Notes under the pieces: model-generated
The model's input: only the letters and a program-made list of their open reading frames with translations
The model's database searches: none
Told to the model about the DNA's origin: nothing
Shown: positions 1 to 9,094 of the stretch, in pieces
How positions within the stretch are numbered: position 1 is the stretch's first letter
How the letters are laid out: each line of letters starts with the position of its first letter
Position numbers and translations under genes: made by a program
Assembly: GCF_000019965.1 (NCBI RefSeq)
Contig: NC_010571.1
Span: forward strand, 2,179,001-2,243,000
Length of the DNA stretch: 64,000 bases
Source of the DNA: Opitutus terrae PB90-1
GTDB lineage: Bacteria; Verrucomicrobiota; Verrucomicrobiia; Opitutales; Opitutaceae
Direction of reading: 5' to 3'

Positions 1-387
1 ATGCGTCCCGGCGTTGAACGCGATCTCGCGCTCCTCCGCCAGGCTCTGCGCGAGGTAAACCGGAAGTCCGTAGAGGTTGCCGAAGGGCGGCATGGCGCCG
101 AGCTCGCAATCCGGAAAGCGACCGCGGAACTCGTCCTCGGTGGCGAGCTCGAGATCGTCGCGTTCGAGCAGTTCGCGCAGTTCAGCCAACGCGATCTTCC
201 GGTTGGCGGGCAGCACGACCATCGCCATTTCTCCCGCCATTTTGACGATGACGGTCTTGGCGAAATCGCGTCCGTCAACGTGGACGAACTCCGCGGTTTC
301 CGGCGCGGTGAACGCCGGCTGGTGGCCGATCGAGGTGTAGGTGACGCCGTAACGATCGAGAAACTGTTTCAGTTTGCGCGCAGGCAT
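1..387 (-). CDS. YbaK/prolyl-tRNA-deacylase-like protein (3' end cut off by the window edge)
   Basis: The minus strand is open from an ATG at 387 to base 1 with no stop (129 codons), so the C-terminus lies outside the window. The translation begins MPARKLKQFLDRYGV and contains GAMPPFGNLYGLPVY near residues 105-120, the hallmark of the YbaK/aminoacyl-tRNA editing fold (the ProXp/YbaK G-x-x-P-P-F-G motif). Family members hydrolyse mischarged Ala- or Cys-tRNA(Pro) in the cytoplasm. The conserved lysine expected early in the fold could be K in AKTVIVKM. It is a free-standing domain, not part of prolyl-tRNA synthetase in what is visible. It could equally be a general YbaK-type deacylase; substrate preference cannot be read here. 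Confidence 0.82.
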   Translation of the reverse strand, partial: MPARKLKQFLDRYGVTYTSIGHQPAFTAPETAEFVHVDGRDFAKTVIVKMAGEMAMVVLPANRKIALAELRELLERDDLELATEDEFRGRFPDCELGAMPPFGNLYGLPVYLAQSLAEEREIAFNAGTH

Positions 388-472
388 GGTGGTTGGGGGG
401 GTGAGGTTGGGGTGGCGTGGCAAGAACGGATGTGACTGTTCCGCTCGCGAGCCGGCGCAGCGGTCCGGCCGC

Positions 473-847
473 TCAGCGTCCTGACATGTCGCTCGCAAAC
501 ACGGAACTGTCCGCGACGGTGAAGATCGGCGCCGCGGCCGGCTCGCGGGCGGGCAGGTCGAGGCGCAGCAGCTTCAACCAGCTGTCGCTCGCGTTGCGAA
601 TGGCTTCGGATTTTCCGCTGGCCACGTACAACGCCTGATCCTTTTTCAACAGGAAGTTCAGTTCGTCCAGTTGGACATTGGCCGAACCCTCGATGACGAA
701 CAGCACGTGATCCTGGGTGGATTTTTCATTCTCCGGGAGCGTGTCGCCGGGGCCGAGGAGGGAAAGGGTGGCCGTGACACCGTCTTGTTGCAGCAGCCGC
801 CGCGTGGGGCTGGTGGAGGTCGGGCTGATCGGGAAATCCTGATTCAT
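473..847 (-). CDS. Small single-domain cupin protein
   Basis: This 124-residue protein starts at MNQDFPISP; the longer upstream frame is low-complexity and not protein-like. HVLFVIEGSANVQLDE near residues 50-65 and DQALYVASGKSEAIRNAS after it match the two beta-barrel halves of the cupin_2 fold. Cupins of this size are often sugar- or metal-binding, sometimes enzymes. The usual His-x-His metal ligands are reduced here to one clear His in motif 1, so metal catalysis is doubtful. The gene lies 85 bp upstream (in its own direction) of the YbaK-like gene and could be co-transcribed with it. Exact function unknown. Confidence 0.72.
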   Translation of the reverse strand: MNQDFPISPTSTSPTRRLLQQDGVTATLSLLGPGDTLPENEKSTQDHVLFVIEGSANVQLDELNFLLKKDQALYVASGKSEAIRNASDSWLKLLRLDLPAREPAAAPIFTVADSSVFASDMSGR

Positions 848-1220
848 GATGGAAGTGGGTTGAGGATGAGAAGACAGGCCGAACGGCAATTCGTGGACAC
901 GAACTGCGAGCGACGATCGCGCTGCGAGGCAGCGACTCACCGGCTGGGGAATCCGCGCGCGGCACAAAGCTGCAGGCCGGCTTCGCCGCGATCCGCGTCC
1001 CGAGCCGGCCTCAGTGAGGACAGACGGCGCGCAAGCGACTGCCGAACCAGAGGGAGAAATTGGGGCTCCAAACCATGGGTGGCTTCCTCCTTCAACGTTC
1101 AACCTAGCCCGTTTCGATGGATGTCAACCGCTGAGTGGCCGGCGTGGGCAAATGCTGCGAAACGGGAATTCAGATAAGGCTCGCCGGCCGTCCGGAGTCC
1201 CGCGTCTGCGGAACGAAGAA
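848..1220. other. Intergenic stretch without recognisable gene
   Basis: This is 373 bases between the cupin start and the tRNA 3' end, both read leftwards. Open frames exist on both strands but translate to Arg/Ser/Ala-rich low-complexity sequence with no domain signature. It should hold the cupin promoter and the tRNA terminator. I see no convincing -35/-10 pair and no U-tract hairpin. Confidence 0.5.
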
Positions 1221-1306
1221 TGGTGCCCGGGGCGGGGCTCGAACCCGCACGCTCTTACGAGCAAGGGATTTTAAGTCCCTAGTGTCTGCCATTCCACCAC
1301 CCGGGC
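1221..1306 (-). tRNA. tRNA-Leu (anticodon UAA)
   Basis: Read on the minus strand, the 86-nt gene begins GCCCGGG and ends CCCGGGC-A-CCA, forming a perfect 7-bp acceptor stem with an encoded CCA tail. The anticodon arm is AGGGA-CTTAAAA-TCCCT with a 7-nt loop, giving anticodon TAA (reads UUA/UUG). A long variable arm (GCTCGTAAGAGC region) follows, as expected for a class II tRNA such as Leu, and the T-loop GGTTCGAGCC is canonical. Confidence 0.95.
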
Positions 1307-1355
1307 GCGGCGCGCCAACATTCGGGCGTCGGCCGGGCACCGTCAATGCCGGTCC

Positions 1356-1500
1356 TAGCCCCGGAAATTTCATGAACAGGAGTGAAGCTCAGCTCGAAGT
1401 TTCCGTCCGCCTGCGGCGGAGCGACCTTGTCGCGGCTAGCCCGACAGAGTCCGCCCGGGGGACGGATATTTCACGATTCCCGTGAAATATCCGGGCTAGC
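1356..1500. repeat. Palindromic interspersed repeat, copy 1
   Basis: This ~145-bp element has a second copy at 14356-14500, same orientation, with about 18 differences over 140 aligned positions by my count. It ends in a 13-bp stem with a 5-nt loop (CGGATATTTCACG-attcc-CGTGAAATATCCG), and its two outer ends are also roughly inverted (CTAGCC..GGAAATTTCA versus TGAAATATCCGGGCTAG). No reading frame inside looks coding. This copy lies between tRNA-Leu and nadD, which are divergently transcribed. The structure suggests a REP/MITE-type non-autonomous repeat. Confidence 0.75.
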
Positions 1501-1577
1501 TGCAACCCAGTGCCGTCAAAACGAAACGCCCAAATGATCCTTGCCGGCCTGTCGGGCGCCGATCACGTTGCGCAGCA

Positions 1578-2165
1578 GTGAAAATTGGATTCCTCGGGGG
1601 GAGTTTCGATCCCGTGCATTTCGGGCATCTGATCGCGGCGCAGGATGCGTTCGAACAATTCCGCCTGGACCGGTTGATCCTCGTGCCCGCCGCACAGGCG
1701 CCGCTGAAGCCCAACGACGTCCAATCTTCACCCGAAGATCGTTTCGCGATGCTTCGGGCCGCGGTGGAGTGGGATCAGCGCTTCGAGGTCTCGGATGTCG
1801 AGCTGCGACGCGGCGGCACCAGCTACACGATCGACTCGGCCCGTTATTTCCGGAAACAGTTTCCCCGCGACGAACTTTACTGGATCATCGGCGGGGACCA
1901 GCTGCCGCAACTGCATTTGTGGCGCGACGTCTCGGAACTCGGCCAACTCGTCGATTTCATCTTCCTCGAACGGCCGGGCTTTCCGATCAAAGCGCGCGTG
2001 GATATTCCAGGATTGCGGCTGCACCGCTGCGACGGGCACCTGTTGGCCATCAGTTCGACCGAGCTGCGCGATCGCGTGAAGCGGAATCTGTCACTCGACT
2101 ATTTCGTGCCGCACAAGGCGATTGTCTACATTCGCGAAAAGCATCTTTATCGACCCAGCCAATGA
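1578..2165 (+). CDS. nadD: Nicotinate-nucleotide adenylyltransferase
   Basis: This 195-residue cytoplasmic enzyme transfers AMP from ATP to nicotinate mononucleotide, making deamido-NAD in NAD biosynthesis. The N-terminus carries the nucleotidyltransferase motif GGSFDPVHFGHL (HxGH), and the C-terminal part has ISSTELR (ISSTxxR), both involved in ATP binding. The length is normal for NadD. The start is a GTG at 1578; the first residues (MKIGFLGGSFDP) match the family N-terminus, and no ATG lies near. The last codons overlap the next gene by 4 bp (ATGA), so translation of rsfS is probably coupled, an arrangement common in bacteria. Confidence 0.96.
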   Translation: MKIGFLGGSFDPVHFGHLIAAQDAFEQFRLDRLILVPAAQAPLKPNDVQSSPEDRFAMLRAAVEWDQRFEVSDVELRRGGTSYTIDSARYFRKQFPRDELYWIIGGDQLPQLHLWRDVSELGQLVDFIFLERPGFPIKARVDIPGLRLHRCDGHLLAISSTELRDRVKRNLSLDYFVPHKAIVYIREKHLYRPSQ

Positions 2166-2608
2166 AAGGAAAGTCCCCGTCTCCCCTCGAACTCGTAAAA
2201 CTGTGCTGTCGCGCACTGGATGAAAAAAAGGCGGAGGACGTGCGCGTGCTTGATGTCAGCGAGCAATCGTCGATCACCGACTACCTCGTGGTGGCGACCG
2301 GCACGTCGGACCCGCATCTGCGCGCGCTTCGGGTCGAGTTGGAAAAGGCGATCGATGCCAGCGGCACGCGTATTCTCGGCATGGAAACGGTGCAGGACAG
2401 CGGCTGGTTCGTCGTCGATCTGTTCGACGTGATGGTGCACATCTTCTCGCCCGCGGTGCGCGAGCGCTACGGACTGGAGAACCTGTGGAAGGATGCGATT
2501 GAGGTCTCGGTGCCGAAGCTGCTTGCCGCGCCCAAGGCCAGCCGGCCGCGTTCGCCGAAGCGCGTGAGCGCCGCCCGGAAGCCGGTGAAAAAGAGGTCAA
2601 AGAAGTAG
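2162..2608 (+). CDS. rsfS: Ribosome silencing factor RsfS (YbeB/DUF143)
   Basis: This 148-residue protein binds ribosomal protein uL14 and blocks subunit joining when nutrients are short. Residues ~10-115 show the family pattern: LCCRALDEKKAEDVRVLDVS, then DYLVVATGTSDPH and the W-F-V-V-D-L-F-D-V-MVHIFSP block. The last ~35 residues are a Lys/Arg/Pro/Ser-rich tail (ending KPVKKRSKK), longer than the usual ~110 residues and probably disordered or RNA-contacting. The ATG overlaps the nadD stop as ATGA; nadD-rsfS adjacency is a conserved pairing. Confidence 0.95.
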   Translation: MKGKSPSPLELVKLCCRALDEKKAEDVRVLDVSEQSSITDYLVVATGTSDPHLRALRVELEKAIDASGTRILGMETVQDSGWFVVDLFDVMVHIFSPAVRERYGLENLWKDAIEVSVPKLLAAPKASRPRSPKRVSAARKPVKKRSKK

Positions 2609-2773
2609 CAGAATCGGCTGGATCACGGCAGCGCTCCAGAGCGGGCGGCGCAGCCGGCTTGCAGGTTTGCCCGGTAGGACCGACTTTGGCCTTGCCGCGC
2701 TGGCGTGGATACGGCTGAATCCCCGCCACTGCTCACCCCTGAGCAATTAGGATATCATCTCATCCATCATCCT

Positions 2774-3127
2774 ATGAACAAATCCAGTAAAGGCTTCACC
2801 CTCGTTGAAATCATGATCGTCGTCGTCATCATCGGCCTGCTGGCCGCGATGGCGATTCCCGCGTTCCAGAAGGTTCGCGCGAGCTCGCAGGAAAAGGCGA
2901 TTGTCAACAATCTCCGCCAACTCTCGAGCGCCGCTCAGCAGTACTTCCTAGAGAATGGCGTCTCCACGGTGGCCTATAACAGCCTGGTTGGCACCGACAA
3001 ATACATCAAGGTGATCAACAAGGTGGCGGGCGAAACCTACCCGACGACACTCAATCAGACGGATACGGTGATTGAAGCGACAGGCACGGCCGTGGCGAAC
3101 AAGCCGATCATTTCGTTTACGAACTGA
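2774..3127 (+). CDS. Type IV pilin/pseudopilin-like protein
   Basis: This 117-residue protein has a short basic leader (MNKSSKG) followed by FTLVEIMIVVVIIGLL. That is the prepilin peptidase site (cleavage after G7, Glu at mature position 5, hydrophobic N-terminal helix). The C-terminal ~80 residues form a small soluble head. After processing it would be assembled into a type IV pilus or a type II secretion pseudopilus. No pilus assembly genes are nearby, so it is an orphan pilin, as is common in Verrucomicrobiota. The start is the ATG giving a 7-residue leader. A hairpin terminator follows 24 bp after the stop. Confidence 0.88.
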   Translation: MNKSSKGFTLVEIMIVVVIIGLLAAMAIPAFQKVRASSQEKAIVNNLRQLSSAAQQYFLENGVSTVAYNSLVGTDKYIKVINKVAGETYPTTLNQTDTVIEATGTAVANKPIISFTN

Positions 3128-3151
3128 TCAGCGCCGCACGATTTGCTCCAA

Positions 3152-3180
3152 GCCGTCCACCCGCTGGGGGACGGCTTTTT
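3152..3180 (+). terminator. Rho-independent terminator after the pilin gene
   Basis: A 7-bp stem GCCGTCC/GGACGGC with a ~10-nt loop is followed directly by TTTTT. It ends 18 bp before the next start codon at 3198, separating the pilin from the polysaccharide genes. Confidence 0.8.
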
Positions 3181-3197
3181 CGCAACCACTCATACCG

Positions 3198-5087
3198 ATG
3201 CTTGCACTTTGGACTCAGCTTCGACAACACCGTGCGCGTGTTGTCCTACTGCTGCTCACGTCTGTATTAGCGCTGCGGTTGGGCTTCGGCACATTCACGG
3301 CACCGGCAGCGCTGACCCTGGTCCAGCACCTCGGATATCCGCTGACGTTGTTCACATTTGTAGCGTTCATCTGGTCGGTGTGGCAGCTCGTGGCATGGCG
3401 TGAATTCTGGCTGGCTCTGCGAGCCGGCGGTTGGAAAGTCGCACTTCTCATCGGCGTCGTCTCGCTCGTGCTGCATCTGCAGGAGCGCCACGGATTCAAG
3501 GTGGTGAACGACGAGCTGGTGCAGGTTTCCACCTCACAGCGCATGCATTTCGAGCGGGAGGCGAACGGGGTTGCACGAGGATATGAGCTGGGGACGCAGT
3601 TCATCCTGATGCAGGGGGACGTGGACAAACGACCGCTGTTCTACCCGTTTTTACTGTCGATCGTTCATGATGTCAGCGGATACAAGGTCGAAAACGCGTT
3701 TCTGCTGAACGCGCTGCTCACTCCGGTTTTGTTCGGCTTGATCTATCTCGTCGCCTGTCGGATTCATGGTCGATACGCAGGCGTCGCGGCAATGCTGCTT
3801 TTCGCCACGATACCGCTGGTCACACAGGCAGCGACCGGCGGTGGATTCGAAGTGCTGAACCTGGTAATGATTGTCGCTACCCTCTACTTGGGACTCCGGT
3901 ACGCCGAGAACCCGACCGAATTGTCGTTAGCAGCGTTTTGTCTCTCAGGTGTCTTGCTGGCCCAGGTGCGATACGAATCGGTGCTCTTCGTGCCTTGCGT
4001 CATTGTTGTGGTGGTCGCGATCACGTGGATCAACCGCCGGCTCTTGCTGCCGTGGGCGGTGCTCGTAGCACCATTGTTGCTGGTGATCTATCCACTGCAA
4101 TTCAACGCTTTTAAGGTGCATCCCTACCTGTGGCAACTCGATGACCGACCGAGCGAAGCAGGTGTCTATAGCTTGTCCTATTTCTACGACAATGTCGGTC
4201 GGGCACTGCGTTTTTTCTTTGCATGGGATCACAGCGAACCGAATTCCTTTTTGGTGGGCATGGCTGGCATCATCGGAGTGGGATTTTTTTTGATGTGGCT
4301 TTACCGGCGGTCTCGTGAGTTACCGAGTTCCCCAGGGCGACTCGTATTCACGCTGTTTATCGTGACGCTTGGTGCGCAGGCGATGCTGATGCTTTGTTAT
4401 TTTTGGGGAAGGTACGACGAGGTGCTGACCGTCCGGCTCTCTCTGCCGACTCACCTGCTCTTCGTGTTGGCGTTCATCTTCGTTTTTCCCGAACTGGTGC
4501 GATCGGCGCGGGCTTGGCACTGGTTAACCGTCACAGCGGCGTTTTACCTCGCGGTGTGGACGATTCCAACGCTCACAAGGCGCGCGTATGTGCACGAGAA
4601 TCTCGCGGCGGAAACCTGTAATTGGAACCGTGAGTATCTTGCCAGCCGTCCGGACCGAGACTTCCTCGTGATCGATCCCTCGATGCCCCTCTTGTGGATT
4701 GCATACCAAGTTCCGAGCATCAGCTACGATACCTTGGCCGAGCGGGCTTCGCAGTTTCTCTACCACTTTCAACAGCGGACGTTTAGCGAGTGTCTTGTGG
4801 TCCAGAAGATGACAGTTACCGATTTCGACCGCGGAACTCTCACGCCCGTTCCAGAGTTCGATCTCGGCCCGGCGGTGACTTTGGCGACGGTCCGCGAGAA
4901 ACGATTTACGCCCACGTATGCCATCCGACTAAGCAGGATTGTTAGGGTGGACCACGATGGTTTCGTGGAGTGGGCGGCTGCGGCCAGAGCGAGCCGGGCA
5001 AAATCCGGGAAACCGGACGCGGTGGACGACCTTCGAAAAGAACAGGAAGCGCGCTACACGAGACAATGGCTGGAGAATCTGCCCTAG
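3198..5087 (+). CDS. Multispanning GT-C type glycosyltransferase-like membrane protein
   Basis: This 629-residue protein has about a dozen hydrophobic segments (first near residues 14-35) and a soluble C-terminal tail of ~150 residues. The first long non-cytoplasmic loop has VVNDELVQVSTSQRMHFER near residue 100, where GT39/ArnT-like GT-C enzymes keep an essential acidic pair. Such enzymes use polyprenyl-phosphate sugars and act on the outer face of the inner membrane. The frame stays open upstream of 3198, but that part overlaps the terminator and the pilin gene, so the ATG at 3198 is preferred. It ends only 3 bp from the convergent O-antigen ligase gene. Substrate unknown; a non-enzymatic membrane protein is possible. 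Confidence 0.6.
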   Translation: MLALWTQLRQHRARVVLLLLTSVLALRLGFGTFTAPAALTLVQHLGYPLTLFTFVAFIWSVWQLVAWREFWLALRAGGWKVALLIGVVSLVLHLQERHGFKVVNDELVQVSTSQRMHFEREANGVARGYELGTQFILMQGDVDKRPLFYPFLLSIVHDVSGYKVENAFLLNALLTPVLFGLIYLVACRIHGRYAGVAAMLLFATIPLVTQAATGGGFEVLNLVMIVATLYLGLRYAENPTELSLAAFCLSGVLLAQVRYESVLFVPCVIVVVVAITWINRRLLLPWAVLVAPLLLVIYPLQFNAFKVHPYLWQLDDRPSEAGVYSLSYFYDNVGRALRFFFAWDHSEPNSFLVGMAGIIGVGFFLMWLYRRSRELPSSPGRLVFTLFIVTLGAQAMLMLCYFWGRYDEVLTVRLSLPTHLLFVLAFIFVFPELVRSARAWHWLTVTAAFYLAVWTIPTLTRRAYVHENLAAETCNWNREYLASRPDRDFLVIDPSMPLLWIAYQVPSISYDTLAERASQFLYHFQQRTFSECLVVQKMTVTDFDRGTLTPVPEFDLGPAVTLATVREKRFTPTYAIRLSRIVRVDHDGFVEWAAAARASRAKSGKPDAVDDLRKEQEARYTRQWLENLP

Positions 5088-5090
5088 CGG

Positions 5091-6773
5091 TCAATCGCGG
5101 CGGGACGGCGAGGGCTCTTCTTGGGGGGGATTGGTCTTCGCCGAGAGAGCGGCTTGGATCGCCGCTTGCACGGGCATGATCTTCCCCAAACTGCGGACGT
5201 GTGCCGTGCGGGCGGCGAACTCGATTTCGGCGGCGGCCCTGGTGAAATCTCTTTCGTTTGCCAGCAGCACTGCTGCGTAAACGTGAAGCTGAGCAGGGTT
5301 GTCGTTGTGGCGCTGAGCCCATCGGCACCACTCCAGCGCCATCGACGGATCGATGCTGCGCCAGGCGTTGAGCCACCGTTCGATCCCGGAAGTTGTGCTA
5401 GGAAACGCGCGAAGCAGGTATGCCGTGTAGGAATGCGGCGCAACCGGCACCAGCCGCAAGCGGGCCACCAGATAACTGTGCAGCGCCAGCGTCCCGACTG
5501 CTGCGGTGAGGACCAGCGTCGGTAGCATCCGACCTCTGCCGGCGGGCGAGCTGCCCCCATCAGCCTGCGGGCGTCGGGGCCTAGATGCGCCCGCGAGTCC
5601 AGCGATCAGAGCCATGGGGAGCAGCACGATCGCATGGTACAGGACTCCGTCGAGCAACCCCGCTGCCAATCCTGCTGCGAGGATCAGCGCCGCTGGACGG
5701 CGAGCGTCGCTCGGGCAAGTTACGCCGCTTCGGCTGTGTAGTCCGCGGGCGATCTGCCGGAGCAACAGCAGCCCAAAGGGCAGGGTTCCTACCAGCCCAA
5801 CGTCTAGCATGAGTTGCAGGAGCCAGTTGTGCGGCTGATTACCGTCCTGTTTGGGCACAATGAAGCGATAATGATCCGGGCCGTGCCCGATCCAGGGCGA
5901 ATGCAGGACCTCGCTCAGGGACACCTGCCAGAAGCTGACGCGCGTCGAGCTTAGTTCGTCCAGCGAGGCGGCTCGAGCAGAACGGCCAATGGCACTCCAC
6001 CAACCAAGATACGGCTCAGCTGACCATTGAAAGAGCGACAGGACGATACCTGCTCCGAAAACTGCTGGGAACCAGCGCAGCAGCGTACGCCGTTCCACGC
6101 CTCGAGCAACCAGCGCCCACCCGGTGATGGCAATGGCGACTCCGATCCAAGGCGTCCGGCCGCCCGACCAGAGCATTCCCCCCCAATTCACGGCCGCGAT
6201 CGTGGCCGCGACCCAGCGCTCAGTGCTGCGCGGCCCGGCCTGCATGAGCCAGCCCATTGCGCTGAGCGCCCCAACCATCATATGCAGCCCGAACAATCGG
6301 ATATGCTGATAGTGCGGAATCGCATTCTGGGCTGTTCCTTCGTGCCAGGTGATCCAAATCACCAAGCAGCCGAGCGCACTTCCTGCGGCGACGCCTGCGA
6401 AAACGATACGACAGGCGGCCGTGCTTTCCACGAGTTGGCGGGTTGTCCAACTCCCATAGAGCAGGATGAGCCAACTGGCAGCCGCGACAGCCGATACGGC
6501 CGGCTGAGCACTCGTGATGAGTGAGATGCCCGTTGCGAGAATGGCCAACGCCAGCAGCGTCCGATCCACACCGTCGGTTGGATTCGGCGCAGACGGTTTA
6601 GCGAATCGCCGCTGCAGCCACCACGCCGGGATCAGCGAGACGGGAACCACGTGATCAAAGTCGATCGGTAAATTGGAGAGGAACGGAAGGGCGATTGTGG
6701 CGCAGGCGAGCGCCCACGCCGGGGCCAGCCCGATGGGCTGAATCGCTCCGCTTGCGTTGCCACCTTCGGTCAT
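5091..6773 (-). CDS. O-antigen ligase/polymerase family protein (Wzy/WaaL type)
   Basis: This 560-residue inner-membrane protein has ~12 hydrophobic segments. It contains the diagnostic Wzy_C pattern: RTPWIGVAIA, then WIGHGPDHYRF and NQPHNWLLQLMLDVGLVGTL, near residues 295-345. The periplasmic loop with the Arg and His residues is the catalytic region that moves polyprenyl-linked glycans onto a lipid A or oligosaccharide acceptor, or polymerises repeat units. After the last membrane segment is a soluble C-terminal domain of ~140 residues with a TPR-like helix (EWCRWAQRHNDNPAQLHVYA). A second, larger protein of this class lies at 17877-20018. Confidence 0.85.
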   Translation of the reverse strand: MTEGGNASGAIQPIGLAPAWALACATIALPFLSNLPIDFDHVVPVSLIPAWWLQRRFAKPSAPNPTDGVDRTLLALAILATGISLITSAQPAVSAVAAASWLILLYGSWTTRQLVESTAACRIVFAGVAAGSALGCLVIWITWHEGTAQNAIPHYQHIRLFGLHMMVGALSAMGWLMQAGPRSTERWVAATIAAVNWGGMLWSGGRTPWIGVAIAITGWALVARGVERRTLLRWFPAVFGAGIVLSLFQWSAEPYLGWWSAIGRSARAASLDELSSTRVSFWQVSLSEVLHSPWIGHGPDHYRFIVPKQDGNQPHNWLLQLMLDVGLVGTLPFGLLLLRQIARGLHSRSGVTCPSDARRPAALILAAGLAAGLLDGVLYHAIVLLPMALIAGLAGASRPRRPQADGGSSPAGRGRMLPTLVLTAAVGTLALHSYLVARLRLVPVAPHSYTAYLLRAFPSTTSGIERWLNAWRSIDPSMALEWCRWAQRHNDNPAQLHVYAAVLLANERDFTRAAAEIEFAARTAHVRSLGKIMPVQAAIQAALSAKTNPPQEEPSPSRRD

Positions 6774-6830
6774 TGTCGTTCGCCGACTTGAGACGCTTTC
6801 ACGGCCCGATTCCGTTCCGAGCGGACGAGA

Positions 6831-7520
6831 TCACCGGAGCAGGTTGTATTTCAAAATGGCCCAGAGCGCGCGGAAGCCATCGCGCCAGCCGATCTTTTTC
6901 CCTTCCGCGTAGGTGCGACCGTAGTAGCCGATGCCGACTTCGTAGATCGGGACGTTGAGCTTCGCGACTTTCGCCGTGATCTCCGGCTCGAACCCGAAGC
7001 GATCTTCTTCCAGTTGGAGCCGCTGCAGCACCTCGCGGCGGAAGACTTTGTAGCACGTCTCCATGTCCGTCAGGTTCAGATTTGTGCACATGTTCGAGAG
7101 CAGCGTGAGGATCCGGTTGCCCACCATGTGCCAGAAGTAAACGACGCGGTGCGCCTCGCCGCCGGCGAAGCGTGAACCGAATACGACGTCGGCATTGCCG
7201 TCGAGGATGGGCTTGAGCAGCTTCGGATATTCCTGCGGATCGTATTCCAGATCGGCGTCCTGGACGATCACCACGTCGCCGGTGGCGACGGCGAAGCCGG
7301 TGCGCAGCGCCGCGCCTTTGCCCCGATTGACATCATGGTAGATGACATGGTCGACCAGCGGGGCGATCTGGGTGCGAAGCAGGTCGCGGGTGCCATCGCG
7401 TGAGCAATCATCGACGATGATGATCTCTTTCTCCCTGACCGGGGTCGCGCGTACCCGATCGACGATCGCGCGGATGGTTTTTGCCTCGTTGTAGCAAGGA
7501 ATGACGATCGAGAGCTTCAT
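6831..7520 (-). CDS. Family 2 glycosyltransferase, dolichol-phosphate mannosyltransferase (DPM1)-like
   Basis: The 229-residue GT-A domain starts [13 protein letters not shown]; an in-frame ATG four codons earlier is possible. It shows [13 protein letters not shown], the metal-binding [12 protein letters not shown] (DAD, ~residue 90), and VFGSRF, all typical of the DPM1/GtrB subgroup, which loads sugars from NDP-sugars onto polyprenyl phosphate. Unlike GtrB it has no C-terminal membrane segments, so it is cytoplasmic or peripheral. Its lipid-linked sugar could feed the GT-C protein at 3198-5087. It is on the same strand as, and 57 bp upstream of, the O-antigen ligase gene. Confidence 0.88.
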   Translation of the reverse strand: MKLSIVIPCYNEAKTIRAIVDRVRATPVREKEIIIVDDCSRDGTRDLLRTQIAPLVDHVIYHDVNRGKGAALRTGFAVATGDVVIVQDADLEYDPQEYPKLLKPILDGNADVVFGSRFAGGEAHRVVYFWHMVGNRILTLLSNMCTNLNLTDMETCYKVFRREVLQRLQLEEDRFGFEPEITAKVAKLNVPIYEVGIGYYGRTYAEGKKIGWRDGFRALWAILKYNLLR

Positions 7521-7768
7521 GCCGGAGCGCACGTAATACTAAGCTGGAACTTTTGCGACGGAAGCTATTTCACCCGGTAGCCGGAACCCCCGGCGCTAAT
7601 CGGTGCCCCTTTGCTGCGAGGCGTTATTTCCCAAGTGCGCAGCGGCGTCGGAACGAGTGCAAGCCGTCTTTTACGATGCAACCCGAGACCAAGACGGATG
7701 CAAAATGACAGGGCACAGAAGTCCACATCGTTGACCTCATGTCTGTGGCGCGCCATTCGTAACTGCAC

Positions 7769-9094
7769 TTGCTCTCCCCTCTCCGCAATCTGTGGCAAAG
7801 TCCGGGCACGCGAGCTGCGACTAGCAACTTTGGCTGGCTCGCTGGTGAACGGGCCGCCCGGCTCGTCCTAAATATAGGCGTGGGATTTTGGACGGCACGG
7901 TATCTCGGACCCGCACAGTTCGGCACGCTAAGCTACGCGATGGCGTTGGTGGGCATTGTCTCAGGAGTGGCCGAACTCGGGCTAGACAACCTCGTTCGAC
8001 GGGCGGTAATCCAGTTTCCCGAAAGGGCGGATGACTGGCTGAAGACGGCATTTGCGCTCCGATTAGCCGGCGGTGCGATTGGTTTTGCCCTCGTGCTGGC
8101 GTTGGTCAGGTCCGGTTGGATGAGTGGCCCGGAGCAGGTGCTGATCTCAGTCGTGGGTCTGACTCTATTCCAGCCGGCGCTATTTATGCCCGATCTGTGG
8201 TTTCAAGCGCGACTAGAAGCCAAGCTGTCCGTGCAAGCGCAAGTCGTCGCGCTAGTAGCAGGAGCGGCTGCTCGGATTGCATTGATCATGCGCGAAGGGC
8301 CACTCGTAGGTTTCGCGTGGGCGCTCGTTTTGGAGATGCTGCTTGGTACAGTTGCGCTGGGCGTGCAGTTGCGCCGACGAAGGCCGGACCGCGGCGGCGT
8401 GTGGTTCGATCGCGAGATCGCGCGGCGCTTGTTGGCCGACGCATGGCCGCTACTGTTGGCGGGCTTCGCGGTGTTGCTCTATCTGCGCATGGACGCGGTG
8501 ATGCTGCGCGCCATGGCCGGCGAAACGGCCGTTGGAATCTACACCGCTGCGGCGCGCTTGACTGAGATCTGGTTTTTCGTGCCGACGGCACTCGCCGCCA
8601 GCGTGCTGCCGTCATTGCTGCGCGCCCGCGAGCGCGGCGTCGATGCCTATGCACGGCGGCTTCAGGGTTACTATGATGCCAACGCCGGAATCGCCTATGC
8701 AGTTGCGATCCCGTCCAGTCTGGCGGCGCCGTGGCTAATCGAACTCGCCTATGGGATCAGTTATCGTGAAGCCGGTGCTGTGCTTGCGTTGCACGTGTGG
8801 TCAAGTGTATTCGTTTTTCTTGGAGTAGCACGCGGTCAGTTTCTGGTCAACGAAGGGCACACGCGATTCTATCTTGCGGCTACGGTTGCGGGATTGCTGA
8901 TCAACGTGGTACTCAACCTGGTCCTGATCCCGCGTGCTGGCGCGGTCGGCGCTGCAGTGGCAACAGTGCTCGCCCAAGCGGTGGCGGCTTGGCTTTCGTC
9001 GTTTTGCTTTGCGCCGACGCGCACGAACGGCTGGATGCAAACGCGCGCGCTGCTAATTCCTTTTCGCTGGCTACCGTATGTCCGCTGCACCTAG
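7769..9094 (+). CDS. Polysaccharide flippase, Wzx/MOP type
   Basis: This 441-residue protein has 12-14 hydrophobic segments and the Polysacc_synt pattern: NFGWLAGERAARLVLNIGVG, then TARYLGPAQFGTLSYAMAL at residues ~20-60. Members flip undecaprenyl-pyrophosphate-linked repeat units across the inner membrane. The best start is a TTG at 7769; no ATG gives a complete first helix. The stop overlaps the following methyltransferase gene by 17 bp, so the two are probably one transcript. It pairs functionally with the Wzy-like proteins in the cluster. Confidence 0.88.
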   Translation: MLSPLRNLWQSPGTRAATSNFGWLAGERAARLVLNIGVGFWTARYLGPAQFGTLSYAMALVGIVSGVAELGLDNLVRRAVIQFPERADDWLKTAFALRLAGGAIGFALVLALVRSGWMSGPEQVLISVVGLTLFQPALFMPDLWFQARLEAKLSVQAQVVALVAGAAARIALIMREGPLVGFAWALVLEMLLGTVALGVQLRRRRPDRGGVWFDREIARRLLADAWPLLLAGFAVLLYLRMDAVMLRAMAGETAVGIYTAAARLTEIWFFVPTALAASVLPSLLRARERGVDAYARRLQGYYDANAGIAYAVAIPSSLAAPWLIELAYGISYREAGAVLALHVWSSVFVFLGVARGQFLVNEGHTRFYLAATVAGLLINVVLNLVLIPRAGAVGAAVATVLAQAVAAWLSSFCFAPTRTNGWMQTRALLIPFRWLPYVRCT